Assembly (NCBI GenBank): GCA_016185395.1
Contig: JACPNR010000006.1
Coordinates: 62,001-126,000, forward strand
Origin: Candidatus Korobacter versatilis
GTDB taxonomy: Bacteria; Acidobacteriota; Terriglobia; Terriglobales; Acidobacteriaceae
Reading direction: 5' to 3'
Length of the DNA stretch: 64,000 bases
A program made the translations under genes and the position numbers. Positions 25,187 to 35,538 of this stretch are shown piece after piece; position 1 is the first letter of the stretch, and each line of letters begins with the position of its first letter. The notes below the pieces were generated by a model. The model worked only from the letters and a program-made list of their open reading frames with translations, was not told the origin of the DNA and searched no databases.

Positions 25187-26360
25187 GGTTGACGAGGAAG
25201 GTGTGCGAGATGCGGTCGTGCCAGGCGAGGCGGTCCTCATCGAGGAACGCCCACACGAAGCCGAGCCAGAGCGACATGGCGGAGACGGACATGGCCAGCG
25301 CGCGGGCGCGGCGGCGTCCCAGCGTGATAGGCTTTTCATCGTCGAAGGGAGCGAGGCCGAGCTGCGTCATCTGCATGCCCGGCGTGGTGCCGCAGCGCAC
25401 GAGGAAGGCGTAGTGATAGGCGGCCCACAGGATGGCGGGCAGCGCGAGCGCACACGCGGCCAGGTCGCGGCCTTGCGGCAGCTCTTTGGCGATCATCATG
25501 AAGATCATGCCGAAGATGGCGGTGGCGGTGAGCACGATGAGCAGGTCGACGAGGCCGGCGCCGAGGCGGGGCCCGATGGGCGCGACCGGCAAAGGCAGCG
25601 CCAGTTCCATGCGCCGGGCGAGCTGGTCGAGCGCGGGCTCGGTCGAGGGCTCGTCCAAGTGGATATCGGCGAGCGGGTGCGCGGGCAGCGTGTGGGCGCC
25701 GTCGGGAACGTCGAGGATGCGGGGCGTCTCGATCTCGCGGATGGACTCGGCGAGTTCATCGGCCAAGGGCATCGGTGGCGGCGCGAGCATGACGCTGGCC
25801 ACCGGCATGGGCCTGGGAAACTCGATGAGGTTCGTGTCCGGGACCTTTTCCACGGTCTCGAGACGGATGGCGGCGTAGCGCTGTTGAGGCGGCGCTTCCG
25901 GCGCCGGTTCGAAGTTCAGACTGAGCGACGATGCGGCGGCGTCATAGCGGCGGCCGCGGCCGCGCTTGGCGTGGTATGCGTCCACGCGCGAGGTGACTTC
26001 GTCGCGCCACACCGGCGGCTCGGGCGGACGATAGAACTGTGGCGGCGGCTCGGTGGTCGCGGCCTCGATGAGCGTGGTCGTCACGGCGGCGGGCGCCATC
26101 GTCTGGGAAACGCCAAGCTGCGGGGTGACGATGGGCGTGCCGGTCGAGCCGAGCGAGAGGTCGCCGAGCGGCATGTCGTCGTCGCCGCCCATCATCAGGT
26201 CGTGGACGAGCGAGGTGTCGTCGGCGGCGGCGTTGAGGGTGGAAGCGAACTGCTGTTCGCTGTCGTCGTAACTTTCAGGGTCGATAAGGACGGACACGTG
26301 CGAGTCCTCCGCCGGGGCGGCGGAGCAACGGCACTGATCTCCACAAAGTGGACAGGCCAT
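25182..26360 (-). CDS. RDD-domain membrane protein with a long N-terminal tail
   Basis: A 392-residue protein. The N-terminus has a Cys cluster (C-P-L-C-G-D-Q-C-R-C) that could bind metal. About 230 residues of acidic, Pro/Ala-rich low-complexity sequence follow, then a C-terminal RDD domain (about 260-392): R-L-G-A-G-L-V-D-L-L-I-V, further membrane helices with R-C-G-T-T-P-G-M-Q, and a final W-H-D-R-I-S-H-T. RDD proteins are inner-membrane proteins of mostly unknown function. It is divergent from lptD. Confidence 0.85.
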   Translation of the reverse strand: MACPLCGDQCRCSAAPAEDSHVSVLIDPESYDDSEQQFASTLNAAADDTSLVHDLMMGGDDDMPLGDLSLGSTGTPIVTPQLGVSQTMAPAAVTTTLIEAATTEPPPQFYRPPEPPVWRDEVTSRVDAYHAKRGRGRRYDAAASSLSLNFEPAPEAPPQQRYAAIRLETVEKVPDTNLIEFPRPMPVASVMLAPPPMPLADELAESIREIETPRILDVPDGAHTLPAHPLADIHLDEPSTEPALDQLARRMELALPLPVAPIGPRLGAGLVDLLIVLTATAIFGMIFMMIAKELPQGRDLAACALALPAILWAAYHYAFLVRCGTTPGMQMTQLGLAPFDDEKPITLGRRRARALAMSVSAMSLWLGFVWAFLDEDRLAWHDRISHTFLVNQ

Positions 26361-26504
26361 TCGTCAGGTTGCGGGCTCGGCCAGAGCAGGCCCGGCGCAA
26401 AACTGGCGCCGTCGCGCGGTCACGTGTTGTCGCAGCGAAAGCCCAGACCGCTACTTCGCTTTGCGCGTGAGCACAAAGGATGTTAACGTTCTGCGCTTCC
26501 CCAA

Positions 26505-28931
26505 ATGAGCGCGCGCAATCAACTAGTTATCACGGCTGTCACCCTTTGTCATCTGTTCGCGGCCGTGCCGCTAGTTACCAGTCAGTTGCTGCCACCGGCG
26601 GCGCCCGCGGCGTCTTCCTCGGCGTCTTCTCCGACAACCAACGAGCAGGACGGCCCGCAGCAGACTTCCTCTTCCGCTGCGTCTTCCCCACCTTCTCCGA
26701 CGGTCACGAACATCTCGCAGGAAGGCGAGCCGGTGACCATCCGCGCGCGCGAGCAGGAGAAGGCCGGCGACGTCTATACGCTGCGCGGCGACGTGGAGAT
26801 CGATTTCCGCGACATGACGCTGCGCGCCGACGAGATCAGCTACAACCAGGCCAGCGGCGAGGCCACCGCCACCGGACACCTGGTGGTCGATGGCGGACCG
26901 CACGATGAGCACATCGAGGCCAGCCATGGGACGTTGAATGTCCGCACGAAGACGGGACAGTTCTACGACGTGGTCGGCACCACCGGGGCGCGCTTCAAGG
27001 GGAAGAACGTAACGCTGACGTCGTCGAACCCATTCGCCTTCTCCGGCAAGCTGGTGGAGAAGGTCTCCGACGACCGCTACGTGGTGCACCACGGGTCCGT
27101 CACGTCGTGCGAGCTGCCCAATCCGAAATGGAGCTTCAACGCGGAGAAGATGGTCGTGGACGTGGGCGGCGCGGTGAAGATCTACAACAGCACCTTCCGC
27201 GTGAAGGGCGTGCCGGTGGTGTATTTCCCGTTCGCGCAGCATCCGGTGGAGCGGCTGGGACGGCAGACCGGTTTCCTCATCCCGACGATCGGCACGTCGT
27301 CGCGCAAAGGGACGATCGTGGGCGAGAGCGTTTACTTCACGCTCGGCCGCAGCGCCGACCTTCTTGTCGGCGCAGAATATTACTCTTCGCGCGGATGGGC
27401 GCAGAATGCGGAGTTTCGCGCCAAGCCGACCGAAGACTCTTTCATCGGCCTGAAGTACACCGGCATGCTCGACCGCGGGCTCACGCAGGCCTCGCCGCTC
27501 GGCGGCTTCGTGAAAGTGGACCAGGGTGGCCAGAACGCGAAGCTGAACGCCGCCGGCAACCTGCATTGGGGCTTGCGCGGCGTCGCTTCCGTCGAATACC
27601 TGAGCTCGTTCGTCTATCGGCTGGCGTTCGCCGAAGCTTTTTCGCAGACGGTGAACTCGGAGGTGAAGTCCGCCGCTTTCGTCTCCAAGACGTACGACGG
27701 TATTTCCTTCAACCTGTTCGGCGCGCGTTACCAGAACTTCCAGAGCACGCTGCCCGGCGACTACATCTCGATCCTGCACGTGCCCAGTCTTGCGGTGTCG
27801 TCGGTGGACCAGCAACTCGGGCGCTCGCGGGTGTTCTGGTCGTTCGACACCGCCATCGAAGGCGTGTCGCGCCGGGAGCCGGAGTTCCGCACGAACGACG
27901 TGGTCGGCCGTTTCGACCTGAACCCGCGCGGCGCGATCGCGGTGACGTGGCATGGATGGTCGTTCCGTCCCGAGGTCGGCCTGCGCGACACCTACTACAC
28001 GCAGCGGCGGGCGATGGCGGGGCCGGTGCAAGTCGCGCTCGACGACAGCGTGAACCGCCGCGCGCTGGAGACGAGCTTCGAAGTGCGCCCACCGGTCATC
28101 GGCCGCATCTTCGAGAAGACGGTGTTCGGCCACAGGGTGAAGCACACCATCGAGCCGCGCATGGTGTATCGCTTCGTCAACGGCATCAGCAACTTCCAGG
28201 ACATCCTGCGCTTCGACGCGCGCGACATCCTCACCGATACCAGCGAGCTGCAATACGCGCTGGTGCAGCGCTTCTACGCCAAACGCGCGGGCGAAGACGG
28301 CATGGCGCGCGAGGTGCTGAGCTGGGAGCTATCACAGAAGTACTTCTTCAACGAGGATTTCGGGGGTGCCGTGGTCCTCGGCCGCCGCAACGTGCTCACC
28401 ACCACGGTGGAGTTCGCGGGCATCGCCTTCCTGACGGAGCCGCGGCGCTTCTCGCCGCTCGTTTCCCGCATCCGCGCGCGCACCAGCCCCAACACCGACC
28501 TGCAGTGGGAGCTCGACTACGACGCGCAGAAGGGACGCATCAACGCCAGCACCGTGCTGGCAAACTATCGCTTCGGCGACTTCTTCGTGGGCGGTGCGCA
28601 CGCCTTCCTGCGCGTCCCGGGCGAGATATTCTCGACCACGCCGCTGGTGGGTCCGGACGTATTCAACCAGTTCCGGACGCTCGTGGGCTACGGACATCCG
28701 AACAAGCAAGGGTTCAGCGCGGCGGCCAATATGGGCTTCGACGCCCACTTCGAGTTCCTGCAATACGGCGCCATCCAGACGAGCTACAACTGGGACTGCT
28801 GCGGCCTCGCCTTCGAGTTCCGCCGCCTCGCCCTCGGCTCGGTGCGCAACGAGAACCAGTACCGCTTTTCGTTCAACCTGGCGAACGTGGCGAGCTTTGG
28901 GAACATGAAGCGGCAGGAACGGTTGTTCTGA
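26505..28931 (+). CDS. lptD: LPS-assembly protein LptD (OstA)
   Basis: An 808-residue outer-membrane protein that inserts lipopolysaccharide into the outer leaflet. An N-terminal signal (about 1-35) and a Ser/Pro-rich linker lead to the OstA-like periplasmic domain (about 70-190), with G-D-V-E-I-D-F-R-D, L-R-A-D-E-I-S-Y-N and G-T-L-N-V-R-T-K-T-G. A long LptD beta-barrel part follows with alternating aromatic strands and H-P-V-E-R-L-G-R-Q-T-G-F-L-I-P. Disulphides of the E. coli form are not obviously conserved. Its presence shows a diderm, LPS-making cell. Confidence 0.92.
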   Translation: MSARNQLVITAVTLCHLFAAVPLVTSQLLPPAAPAASSSASSPTTNEQDGPQQTSSSAASSPPSPTVTNISQEGEPVTIRAREQEKAGDVYTLRGDVEIDFRDMTLRADEISYNQASGEATATGHLVVDGGPHDEHIEASHGTLNVRTKTGQFYDVVGTTGARFKGKNVTLTSSNPFAFSGKLVEKVSDDRYVVHHGSVTSCELPNPKWSFNAEKMVVDVGGAVKIYNSTFRVKGVPVVYFPFAQHPVERLGRQTGFLIPTIGTSSRKGTIVGESVYFTLGRSADLLVGAEYYSSRGWAQNAEFRAKPTEDSFIGLKYTGMLDRGLTQASPLGGFVKVDQGGQNAKLNAAGNLHWGLRGVASVEYLSSFVYRLAFAEAFSQTVNSEVKSAAFVSKTYDGISFNLFGARYQNFQSTLPGDYISILHVPSLAVSSVDQQLGRSRVFWSFDTAIEGVSRREPEFRTNDVVGRFDLNPRGAIAVTWHGWSFRPEVGLRDTYYTQRRAMAGPVQVALDDSVNRRALETSFEVRPPVIGRIFEKTVFGHRVKHTIEPRMVYRFVNGISNFQDILRFDARDILTDTSELQYALVQRFYAKRAGEDGMAREVLSWELSQKYFFNEDFGGAVVLGRRNVLTTTVEFAGIAFLTEPRRFSPLVSRIRARTSPNTDLQWELDYDAQKGRINASTVLANYRFGDFFVGGAHAFLRVPGEIFSTTPLVGPDVFNQFRTLVGYGHPNKQGFSAAANMGFDAHFEFLQYGAIQTSYNWDCCGLAFEFRRLALGSVRNENQYRFSFNLANVASFGNMKRQERLF

Positions 28932-28947
28932 TCAGCAAAGAGCCCTT

Positions 28948-29029
28948 GACCACGAAGGCCACGAAGGCGCACGAAGGAAAAAGCAGGAGCGCAAAACCTT
29001 CGTGTTACTTCGTGACCTTCGTGGTTAAA
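28948..29029. repeat. Intergenic palindrome, ACCACGAAGGCCACGAAGG type
   Basis: Left arm GACCACGAAGGCCACGAAGG then CGCACGAAGG; right arm ACCTTCGTG, TTACTTCGTGACCTTCGTGG then TTA. This is the best-preserved copy; related sequences are at 14362 and 19325. It lies between lptD and larE, both on the plus strand. Confidence 0.9.
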
Positions 29030-29057
29030 GACTTTTCTTTCATTTAGGATTTAAGCA

Positions 29058-29888
29058 GTGCCTTCCACTCCCCAACTCGATCTCCTCAACGCCCGCCTGC
29101 GCGCGCTCGGCAAGGTGATGGTGGCGTACTCCGGCGGGGTGGACTCCGCGTTCCTGGCGTGGGCGGCGCATGAGCAGTTGGGCGACAAGATGCTGGCCGT
29201 CATCGCCGATTCGCCCTCGCTCGCCCGGACGCAGCTAGCGGACGCACTCCTGTTCGCCGAGGAGCAGCGCATCCCGGTCGAGGTCATCGGCACCGGCGAG
29301 CTCGAGAACCCGGACTACGCCAAGAACGACGGCGCGCGCTGCTTCTTCTGCAAGGACGAACTCTTCGCCGTGATGGAGCGCATGCGGGCGGAGCGCGGCT
29401 TCGACGCCGTGGCTTACGGCGTGAACCTCGACGACCAGGGCGACTTCCGTCCGGGACAGAGGGCCGCGCAGCAGCACGGAGTCGCCGCGCCCCTGCTCGA
29501 GGCCGCTCTGGGGAAGCAGGCCATCCGCGAGCTGGCGCGCAGCGCCGGGCTGCGCGTGTGGGACAAGCCCGCGTCGGCGTGCCTGTCGTCACGCATCGAG
29601 TACGGCCGCTCGGTCACGCGCGAGGCCCTCGGCCAGGTGGAGCAAGGCGAGGACGCCCTGCGTGCCCTCGGCTTCCGCCAGGTACGCGTGCGGCACCACG
29701 GCGAGACGGTGCGCGTGGAGATAGCCCGCGAGGAGATGGCGCAGGCGCTCACGCCCGCCATGGCGGCGGAGTTCACCCGCATCTTCAAGGCGCTCGGGTT
29801 CACCTACGTGACCCTCGACCTGGAGGGCTTCCGCTCCGGCTCGATGAACGCCGTGTTGCCGGCCAGCACGCTGCTTCGTGCGCTTTAA
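29058..29888 (+). CDS. larE: ATP-dependent sacrificial sulfur transferase LarE
   Basis: A 276-residue PP-loop ATPase that sulfurates the nickel-pincer nucleotide precursor. The PP-loop S-G-G-V-D-S is at 25-30. Cys175 in P-A-S-A-C-L-S-S-R matches the sacrificial cysteine. Cys95 and Cys98 (R-C-F-F-C-K) with Cys175 make a three-Cys set like LarE forms that carry a 4Fe-4S cluster and recycle sulfur. Start is GTG at 29058. LarB, LarC and a LarA racemase are not in the window. Confidence 0.92.
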   Translation: MPSTPQLDLLNARLRALGKVMVAYSGGVDSAFLAWAAHEQLGDKMLAVIADSPSLARTQLADALLFAEEQRIPVEVIGTGELENPDYAKNDGARCFFCKDELFAVMERMRAERGFDAVAYGVNLDDQGDFRPGQRAAQQHGVAAPLLEAALGKQAIRELARSAGLRVWDKPASACLSSRIEYGRSVTREALGQVEQGEDALRALGFRQVRVRHHGETVRVEIAREEMAQALTPAMAAEFTRIFKALGFTYVTLDLEGFRSGSMNAVLPASTLLRAL

Positions 29889-29922
29889 CCCAGCGTGCGA
29901 TAATCGTAGCTTCTATCCCCTT

Positions 29923-30924
29923 ATGAAGGCGGTCCTTGTGGCGATGTTGAAACGTGCAATGGTGCTGGTGGCCGTGCTGTGTCTGGGCTGCTCGGCGCAA
30001 AACAGCAACAGCGAAGCCAGCCAGGTCAACAAGCGCATCGAGCGCCAGGTGCGGAACTCAGCCGAGATGTCGTCCGCCGCGGAGATCACCGTGGGCGAGC
30101 GCAAGGCGAGTGAGTTCGGTGGCTGGGACGAGGTCAGCGTCCTGGTGAGCGACCAGGGCGCGCAGAAGACATACACCTTCCTGCTCTCCAAGGACGGCAA
30201 GTCGCTGGTGCACTACCAGAAGTTCGATATCTCGACCGACCCGAACCAGCGCCTGATGAGCAAGATCGATCTCACCGGCCGGCCCGTCCGGGGCAACAAG
30301 GACGCCAAGGTCACGGTGGCCGTGTATGACGACTTCCAGTGCCCCTACTGCGCGCGCATGTACGACACGTTGTTCAATGACGTGATGAAGACTTACGGGG
30401 ACCGCGTGAAGGTCATCTACAAGGACTTCCCGCTCTACGAGATCCATCCCTGGGCCGTGCGTGCCGCGGTGAATGCCAACTGCCTGATCGCGCAAAGCAA
30501 CGACGCCTTCTGGCAGTTCAGCGACAGGGTCCATAGGAACCAGCGCGAGATCGGCGAGCAGGAGAGCGCGCCTGATCCGGCGGAGGCAAAGACCGCCAAG
30601 AACGTGAAGGACCCGAAGGAAGCCGGCGCCAAGCCGAAGGTCCGCAGCACGGGCCTGGACAAGCTGGCGAGCGATATCGCGACGCAGAACAAGCTCGATA
30701 CCACGAAGCTCAACGCCTGCATGGAGAAGCGTGACACCGAGCAGGTGCGCCTTTCGCTCGGCGAGGGCAAGCAGCTGGGAGTGAGCGCGACGCCCACGCT
30801 ATTTATCAACGGCGAGCGTCTGGAGGGCGCGGCCAGCGCGGAAGAACTTAAGGCCGTGCTCGACCGCGCGCTGCGTGATGCCGGCGAGACGCCCCCGGCG
30901 GCGGCCAAACCGGCGTCGAAATAG
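29923..30924 (+). CDS. DsbA-like thiol oxidoreductase lipoprotein
   Basis: A 333-residue protein with an N-terminal lipoprotein-like signal (V-A-V-L-C-L-G-C). A segment of about 100 residues precedes a DsbA/thioredoxin-4 domain with active site C-P-Y-C (Cys140/Cys143) in Y-D-D-F-Q-C-P-Y-C-A-R. The domain is interrupted by a Lys/Ala/Glu-rich insert (about 215-245) and ends with the cis-Pro loop V-S-A-T-P-T-L-F-I-N-G. It probably forms or isomerises disulphides at the periplasmic face. ATGs at 29923 and 29944 are both possible. Confidence 0.88.
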   Translation: MKAVLVAMLKRAMVLVAVLCLGCSAQNSNSEASQVNKRIERQVRNSAEMSSAAEITVGERKASEFGGWDEVSVLVSDQGAQKTYTFLLSKDGKSLVHYQKFDISTDPNQRLMSKIDLTGRPVRGNKDAKVTVAVYDDFQCPYCARMYDTLFNDVMKTYGDRVKVIYKDFPLYEIHPWAVRAAVNANCLIAQSNDAFWQFSDRVHRNQREIGEQESAPDPAEAKTAKNVKDPKEAGAKPKVRSTGLDKLASDIATQNKLDTTKLNACMEKRDTEQVRLSLGEGKQLGVSATPTLFINGERLEGAASAEELKAVLDRALRDAGETPPAAAKPASK

Positions 30925-31114
30925 CGGGCGGGCCGCTGTCGGAGCGGCGAGCGGCACTTTGCCAAGGGCGCTTGATACAATCGTCGGTTGGCAGGACTGC
31001 CGTTGGTAGCATCATCCTAGGTAGAAGCTTCTTAGGTGAAGCTGTTCCCAGGCCCCGTATTTCCGGCGCCCGATCTCGTCTTGCCATCGTCCAACCGTGG
31101 AGGGACTGTTCCTG

Positions 31115-32191
31115 ATGCTGAACTCGCTCAATCTTCGCCGCGCAGCGCTGGCGGCCGCTACCGCACTCGCGCTGGTCATGGCATTGGCGCTGGCTGCCTG
31201 CAATAAGGAAAAGACCGCTGGCGACGTGATGGCCGAGGTGAACGGCAAGAAGATCCTGCGCTCGGAAGTGGACAAGTACTACGCCAACCAGACGGCGGGC
31301 ACCCCACAGCCACCGGCGGCGGAGCAGGCCCAGAGCCTGCGCCTGAGCATCCTGCGCGAACTCATTGACAACGAGATCATGATGCAGCGCGCCGAGAAGC
31401 TCGGCCTGCTGGCCACCGACGAAGAAGTGGAAGCCAAGTTCAACGAGATCAAGTCTCCCTACACCCAGGAAGACTTCGACAAGCGGCTGAAGACGCGGAA
31501 CATCACGGTCGAGGATTTCAAGCGCGACCTCCGCCGCTCGCTCACCGTGGACAAGGTGCTCAACAAAGAGATCAAGTCGAAGATCAACATCTCCGATACG
31601 GACGTGAAGGCGTATTACGACGCGCACAAGGCCGAGTTCAACCTGGTCGAGCCGCAGTATCACCTGCAGCAGATCGTGGTCACGTTCCATCCTGACCCGC
31701 GCGTCCGCAACCTGAAGAACTCGAAGGCGCAGAACGAGGCGGAAGCGAAGCGCAAGATCCAGGAGCTGGTGAACCGCCTGGAGAGCGGCGAGGACTTCGC
31801 CACCGTGGCGATGAACTGGTCGGAAGACCCGCAGACGGCCTCGAACGGCGGCGATATGGGCTACATGCCGGAGTCGGCGCTGAAGGGGAACCCGGACACG
31901 ACTACGCGCAGCGCGGTCCTGTCGCTCAAGCCCGGCCAAGTGAGCAGCGTGCTTCCCGCCGTCGACGCCAACACGCGCCAGAGCTACGGCTATCGCATCG
32001 TGCGCCTGGAATCGAAGGAGACGGCGGGCCAGCGCGAGCTGAGCGACCCGCGCGTGCTGCAGTCCATCCGCGAGCAGCTCCGCGGACGCCGCGAACAGTT
32101 ACTGAAGGAAGCCTATTACGAGGCGGTGCGCGACGACGCCAAGATCGAGAACTACTACGCCGAGCAGATACTGAAAGATTCCGGGAAGTAA
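31115..32191 (+). CDS. PpiC/SurA-like peptidyl-prolyl isomerase lipoprotein
   Basis: A 358-residue periplasmic chaperone or PPIase. The signal ends in the lipobox L-A-L-A-A-C (Cys at about residue 29). A SurA-N-like helical part (about 40-160) is followed by a parvulin rotamase domain (about 170-290; Y-H-L-Q-Q-I-V-V, E-D-F-A-T-V-A, D-M-G-Y-M-P, L-K-P-G-Q-V-S). A C-terminal helix closes the chaperone. GGAGGGA (31099-31105) supports the ATG at 31115. It likely helps outer-membrane protein folding together with the preceding DsbA-like protein. Confidence 0.9.
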   Translation: MLNSLNLRRAALAAATALALVMALALAACNKEKTAGDVMAEVNGKKILRSEVDKYYANQTAGTPQPPAAEQAQSLRLSILRELIDNEIMMQRAEKLGLLATDEEVEAKFNEIKSPYTQEDFDKRLKTRNITVEDFKRDLRRSLTVDKVLNKEIKSKINISDTDVKAYYDAHKAEFNLVEPQYHLQQIVVTFHPDPRVRNLKNSKAQNEAEAKRKIQELVNRLESGEDFATVAMNWSEDPQTASNGGDMGYMPESALKGNPDTTTRSAVLSLKPGQVSSVLPAVDANTRQSYGYRIVRLESKETAGQRELSDPRVLQSIREQLRGRREQLLKEAYYEAVRDDAKIENYYAEQILKDSGK

Positions 32192-32203
32192 GCGCCAAAC
32201 CCC

Positions 32204-32269
32204 TTGGCCACGGATGTCACGGATTTTCTTTTGTTTTTCTAATCCTTCTTATCCGTGCAATCCGTGGCT
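32204..32269. repeat. Intergenic palindrome, GCCACGGATGTCACGGATT type
   Basis: Left arm TGGCCACGGATGTCACGGAT and right arm ATCCGTGCAATCCGTGGCTA are complementary around a T-rich spacer. It sits between convergent genes and could terminate both. It has the same cadence as the CCACGAAGG class but a different word. Confidence 0.8.
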
Positions 32270-32283
32270 AATGGTTTTGCGCT

Positions 32284-32793
32284 TTATTCCACGATCGCGA
32301 GGATTGCGCCCGACTCTACGGCTGCGCCCTCTGCCACCGCGATCCGCTGTACCACTCCGGCCTTGGGCGACTTGATCTCGTTCTGCATCTTCATGGCTTC
32401 GACCACGACCACGCCCTGGCCAGCCTCGACGTGCGTCCCGGCGGGGGCAAGGATGCGCACGACCTTGCCCGGCATGGGCGACACGAGCTTCTTCGGGCCG
32501 CTAGCGGCGCCGCCGGTCGCCGCTTGCCGCGAGCGGTAGGAGCGCGGGTCGCGGACCTCGGCGGTGAATGAGATGCCGCGGACGATGATGTGCATGTGCG
32601 CGTCGTCGCTCGCGGTCTGCTCGCGCTTGATGTCGTAGGAGCGTCCGTCGACGAGCAGCGAGAGGACGTCCCGCTCGGCCAGTACGGCGTCCACCGCCAC
32701 TGGCTTGCCGTCGATGGTCACGGCGAGACCGTCGCGGCCGCGTGTGAGTTCCACGCGGTGGAGCTTGCCGTCGATGGTGACTTCGTAAGTCAT
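32284..32793 (-). CDS. Biotinyl carrier protein of an acyl-CoA carboxylase
   Basis: A 169-residue protein. Residues about 100-169 are a biotinyl/lipoyl domain with E-A-M-K-M (biotinylated Lys135) and a conserved P-M-P-G-K. Residues 1-80 form an extra beta-rich domain as found in the BT domain of propionyl- or methylcrotonyl-CoA carboxylase alpha subunits. It is encoded 54 bases after the biotin carboxylase gene, so the two halves of a normally fused alpha subunit are separate here. Confidence 0.9.
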   Translation of the reverse strand: MTYEVTIDGKLHRVELTRGRDGLAVTIDGKPVAVDAVLAERDVLSLLVDGRSYDIKREQTASDDAHMHIIVRGISFTAEVRDPRSYRSRQAATGGAASGPKKLVSPMPGKVVRILAPAGTHVEAGQGVVVVEAMKMQNEIKSPKAGVVQRIAVAEGAAVESGAILAIVE

Positions 32794-32809
32794 TCAGAAC
32801 CAGTTTCGA

Positions 32810-32836
32810 GTTTCTAGTTTCTAGTTTCCAGTTTTC
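32810..32836. repeat. Word-reiterating repeat (GTTTCTAGTTTCTAGTTTCC)
   Basis: Four variants of AGTTTCTAG in tandem fill most of the gap between the carboxylase and the carrier-protein gene. No full complementary arm is present. Confidence 0.6.
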
Positions 32837-32847
32837 CGAACGACCAT

Positions 32848-34395
<1,548 letters not shown>

Positions 34396-34399
34396 CCGA

Positions 34400-34466
34400 T
34401 TGTAATTGTCGCTCTCCGCTTTCCGCTATCCGCTGCCGGCCGGACCACAAGCGGAGAGCGGGCGGA
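34400..34466. repeat. Word-reiterating palindrome (CTCTCCGCTTTCCGCTATCC)
   Basis: Left arm words CTCTCCGC-TTTCCGC-TATCCGC face right arm GCGGAGAGC-GGGCGGAAAGC across CCGGCCGG. It lies between the TPR lipoprotein gene and accC, both minus strand. Confidence 0.75.
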
Positions 34467-34554
34467 AAGCGTCTTCACGCAGAACGGCCGCCCCGCAATG
34501 GGACGGCCGTTGCTGTCTGAGGAGGAAGGGGCCTGACTACTTAGCCGAACGAAC

Positions 34555-35382
34555 TTACTTCTTGGTGTCGTCCATGACGATGCCGCCCGAGGCCTGGGCA
34601 GCTTTCTCCGCCTTGGCGCGCTTGGTGTCCATGGTCTTCTTCACCCACTCGTCCGCGGTCTGCAGGTCGGCCTGCTGGGCGGCGGGGTCGTCACACTGGA
34701 TGTCGGCGCGCTCGCGGTACATGAGGTTGAGGTAGGCCATGGCGTCGTCGTAGTCAGGACGCAGCTGGATCGCCTTCTGCAGCGCGTCGATGCCTTCCTG
34801 CACGGCGGCCTGGTTCTTGTCGCGCAGCATCTGGCAGACCTTCTTGTCCTTGAGCGGCTCGGTCGGCTTGAGGCCAAGCTTGGCACGCTCTTCCATGCGC
34901 GGCTTGTACGCCTTGGTCCAGTCGATGACGGCGATGGAGTACTCGGCCTCGGCGTCCGAGGGATCGGCCTGCAATACCTTCTGGTGCCACTCGCGCGCCT
35001 GGTCGAGGCGCAGGGTGTTGAAGTAGAGCGAGGCGATGCCCTTCATGCTGTTGATGCGGGCTTCCGGCGTGGGATTGAGGTCGAGCACTTTCTGGAACTC
35101 GTCGATGGCCTGCTGCGCCGTCTGCACGTTCTCGGGCGAATCCACGTTCGGGATGACCTGATTGGCGTATGCGGTAGCGAGATACAGCCGCGCGTTGATG
35201 AGCTTGGGATCGAGCTCCACTGCCTGCTTGAAGTGCTCGATGGCCTGCTCGTAGCGCGCGCTCTTGTAGGACTGGACGCCCTTATTGAGCTGGTCGCGGG
35301 CCTTGAGCTTGTTGCAGCCCACGCCGGTCGCGAGCAAAGCCAGCACCGCCAAAGCCAGGGCGAGCTTGGATGCGTTCTTCAT
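34555..35382 (-). CDS. Tetratricopeptide-repeat lipoprotein
   Basis: A 275-residue protein with a lipoprotein signal (A-L-L-A-T-G-V-G-C, Cys23) and several TPR units: Y-K-S-A-R-Y-E-Q-A-I-E-H-F (about 38-52), A-I-D-E-F-Q-K-V-L (about 91-99), A-R-E-W-H-Q-K-V-L (about 123-131) and A-L-Q-K-A-I-Q-L-R-P-D-Y (about 201-212). TPRs mediate protein contacts. It follows the ExbD genes on the same strand, separated by a hairpin, so it may be a separately expressed envelope scaffold. Confidence 0.87.
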   Translation of the reverse strand: MKNASKLALALAVLALLATGVGCNKLKARDQLNKGVQSYKSARYEQAIEHFKQAVELDPKLINARLYLATAYANQVIPNVDSPENVQTAQQAIDEFQKVLDLNPTPEARINSMKGIASLYFNTLRLDQAREWHQKVLQADPSDAEAEYSIAVIDWTKAYKPRMEERAKLGLKPTEPLKDKKVCQMLRDKNQAAVQEGIDALQKAIQLRPDYDDAMAYLNLMYRERADIQCDDPAAQQADLQTADEWVKKTMDTKRAKAEKAAQASGGIVMDDTKK

Positions 35383-35463
35383 CGTCTCCGTCTTCTTTCT
35401 GTGAACCCGGTTTCTGCAAAAACCTGCGTCTCGGTGCGGGCCTGCCGGCCCCCGAACGTGGCG

Positions 35464-35494
35464 AAAGGCAGGAAGCCTTAAGGGCCTTCCTGCC
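35464..35494 (-). terminator. Hairpin after the ExbB/ExbD genes
   Basis: Read on the minus strand, GGCAGGAAG and CTTCCTGCC form a nine-pair stem around a ten-base loop, followed by TTT. The position is about 45 bases after the last exbD stop. The U tract is short, so termination is likely but not certain. Confidence 0.55.
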
Positions 35495-35538
35495 GCACGC
35501 CGAACCGAACCCGCGCCCGCTTCTGCCCGGCTCGGGCT

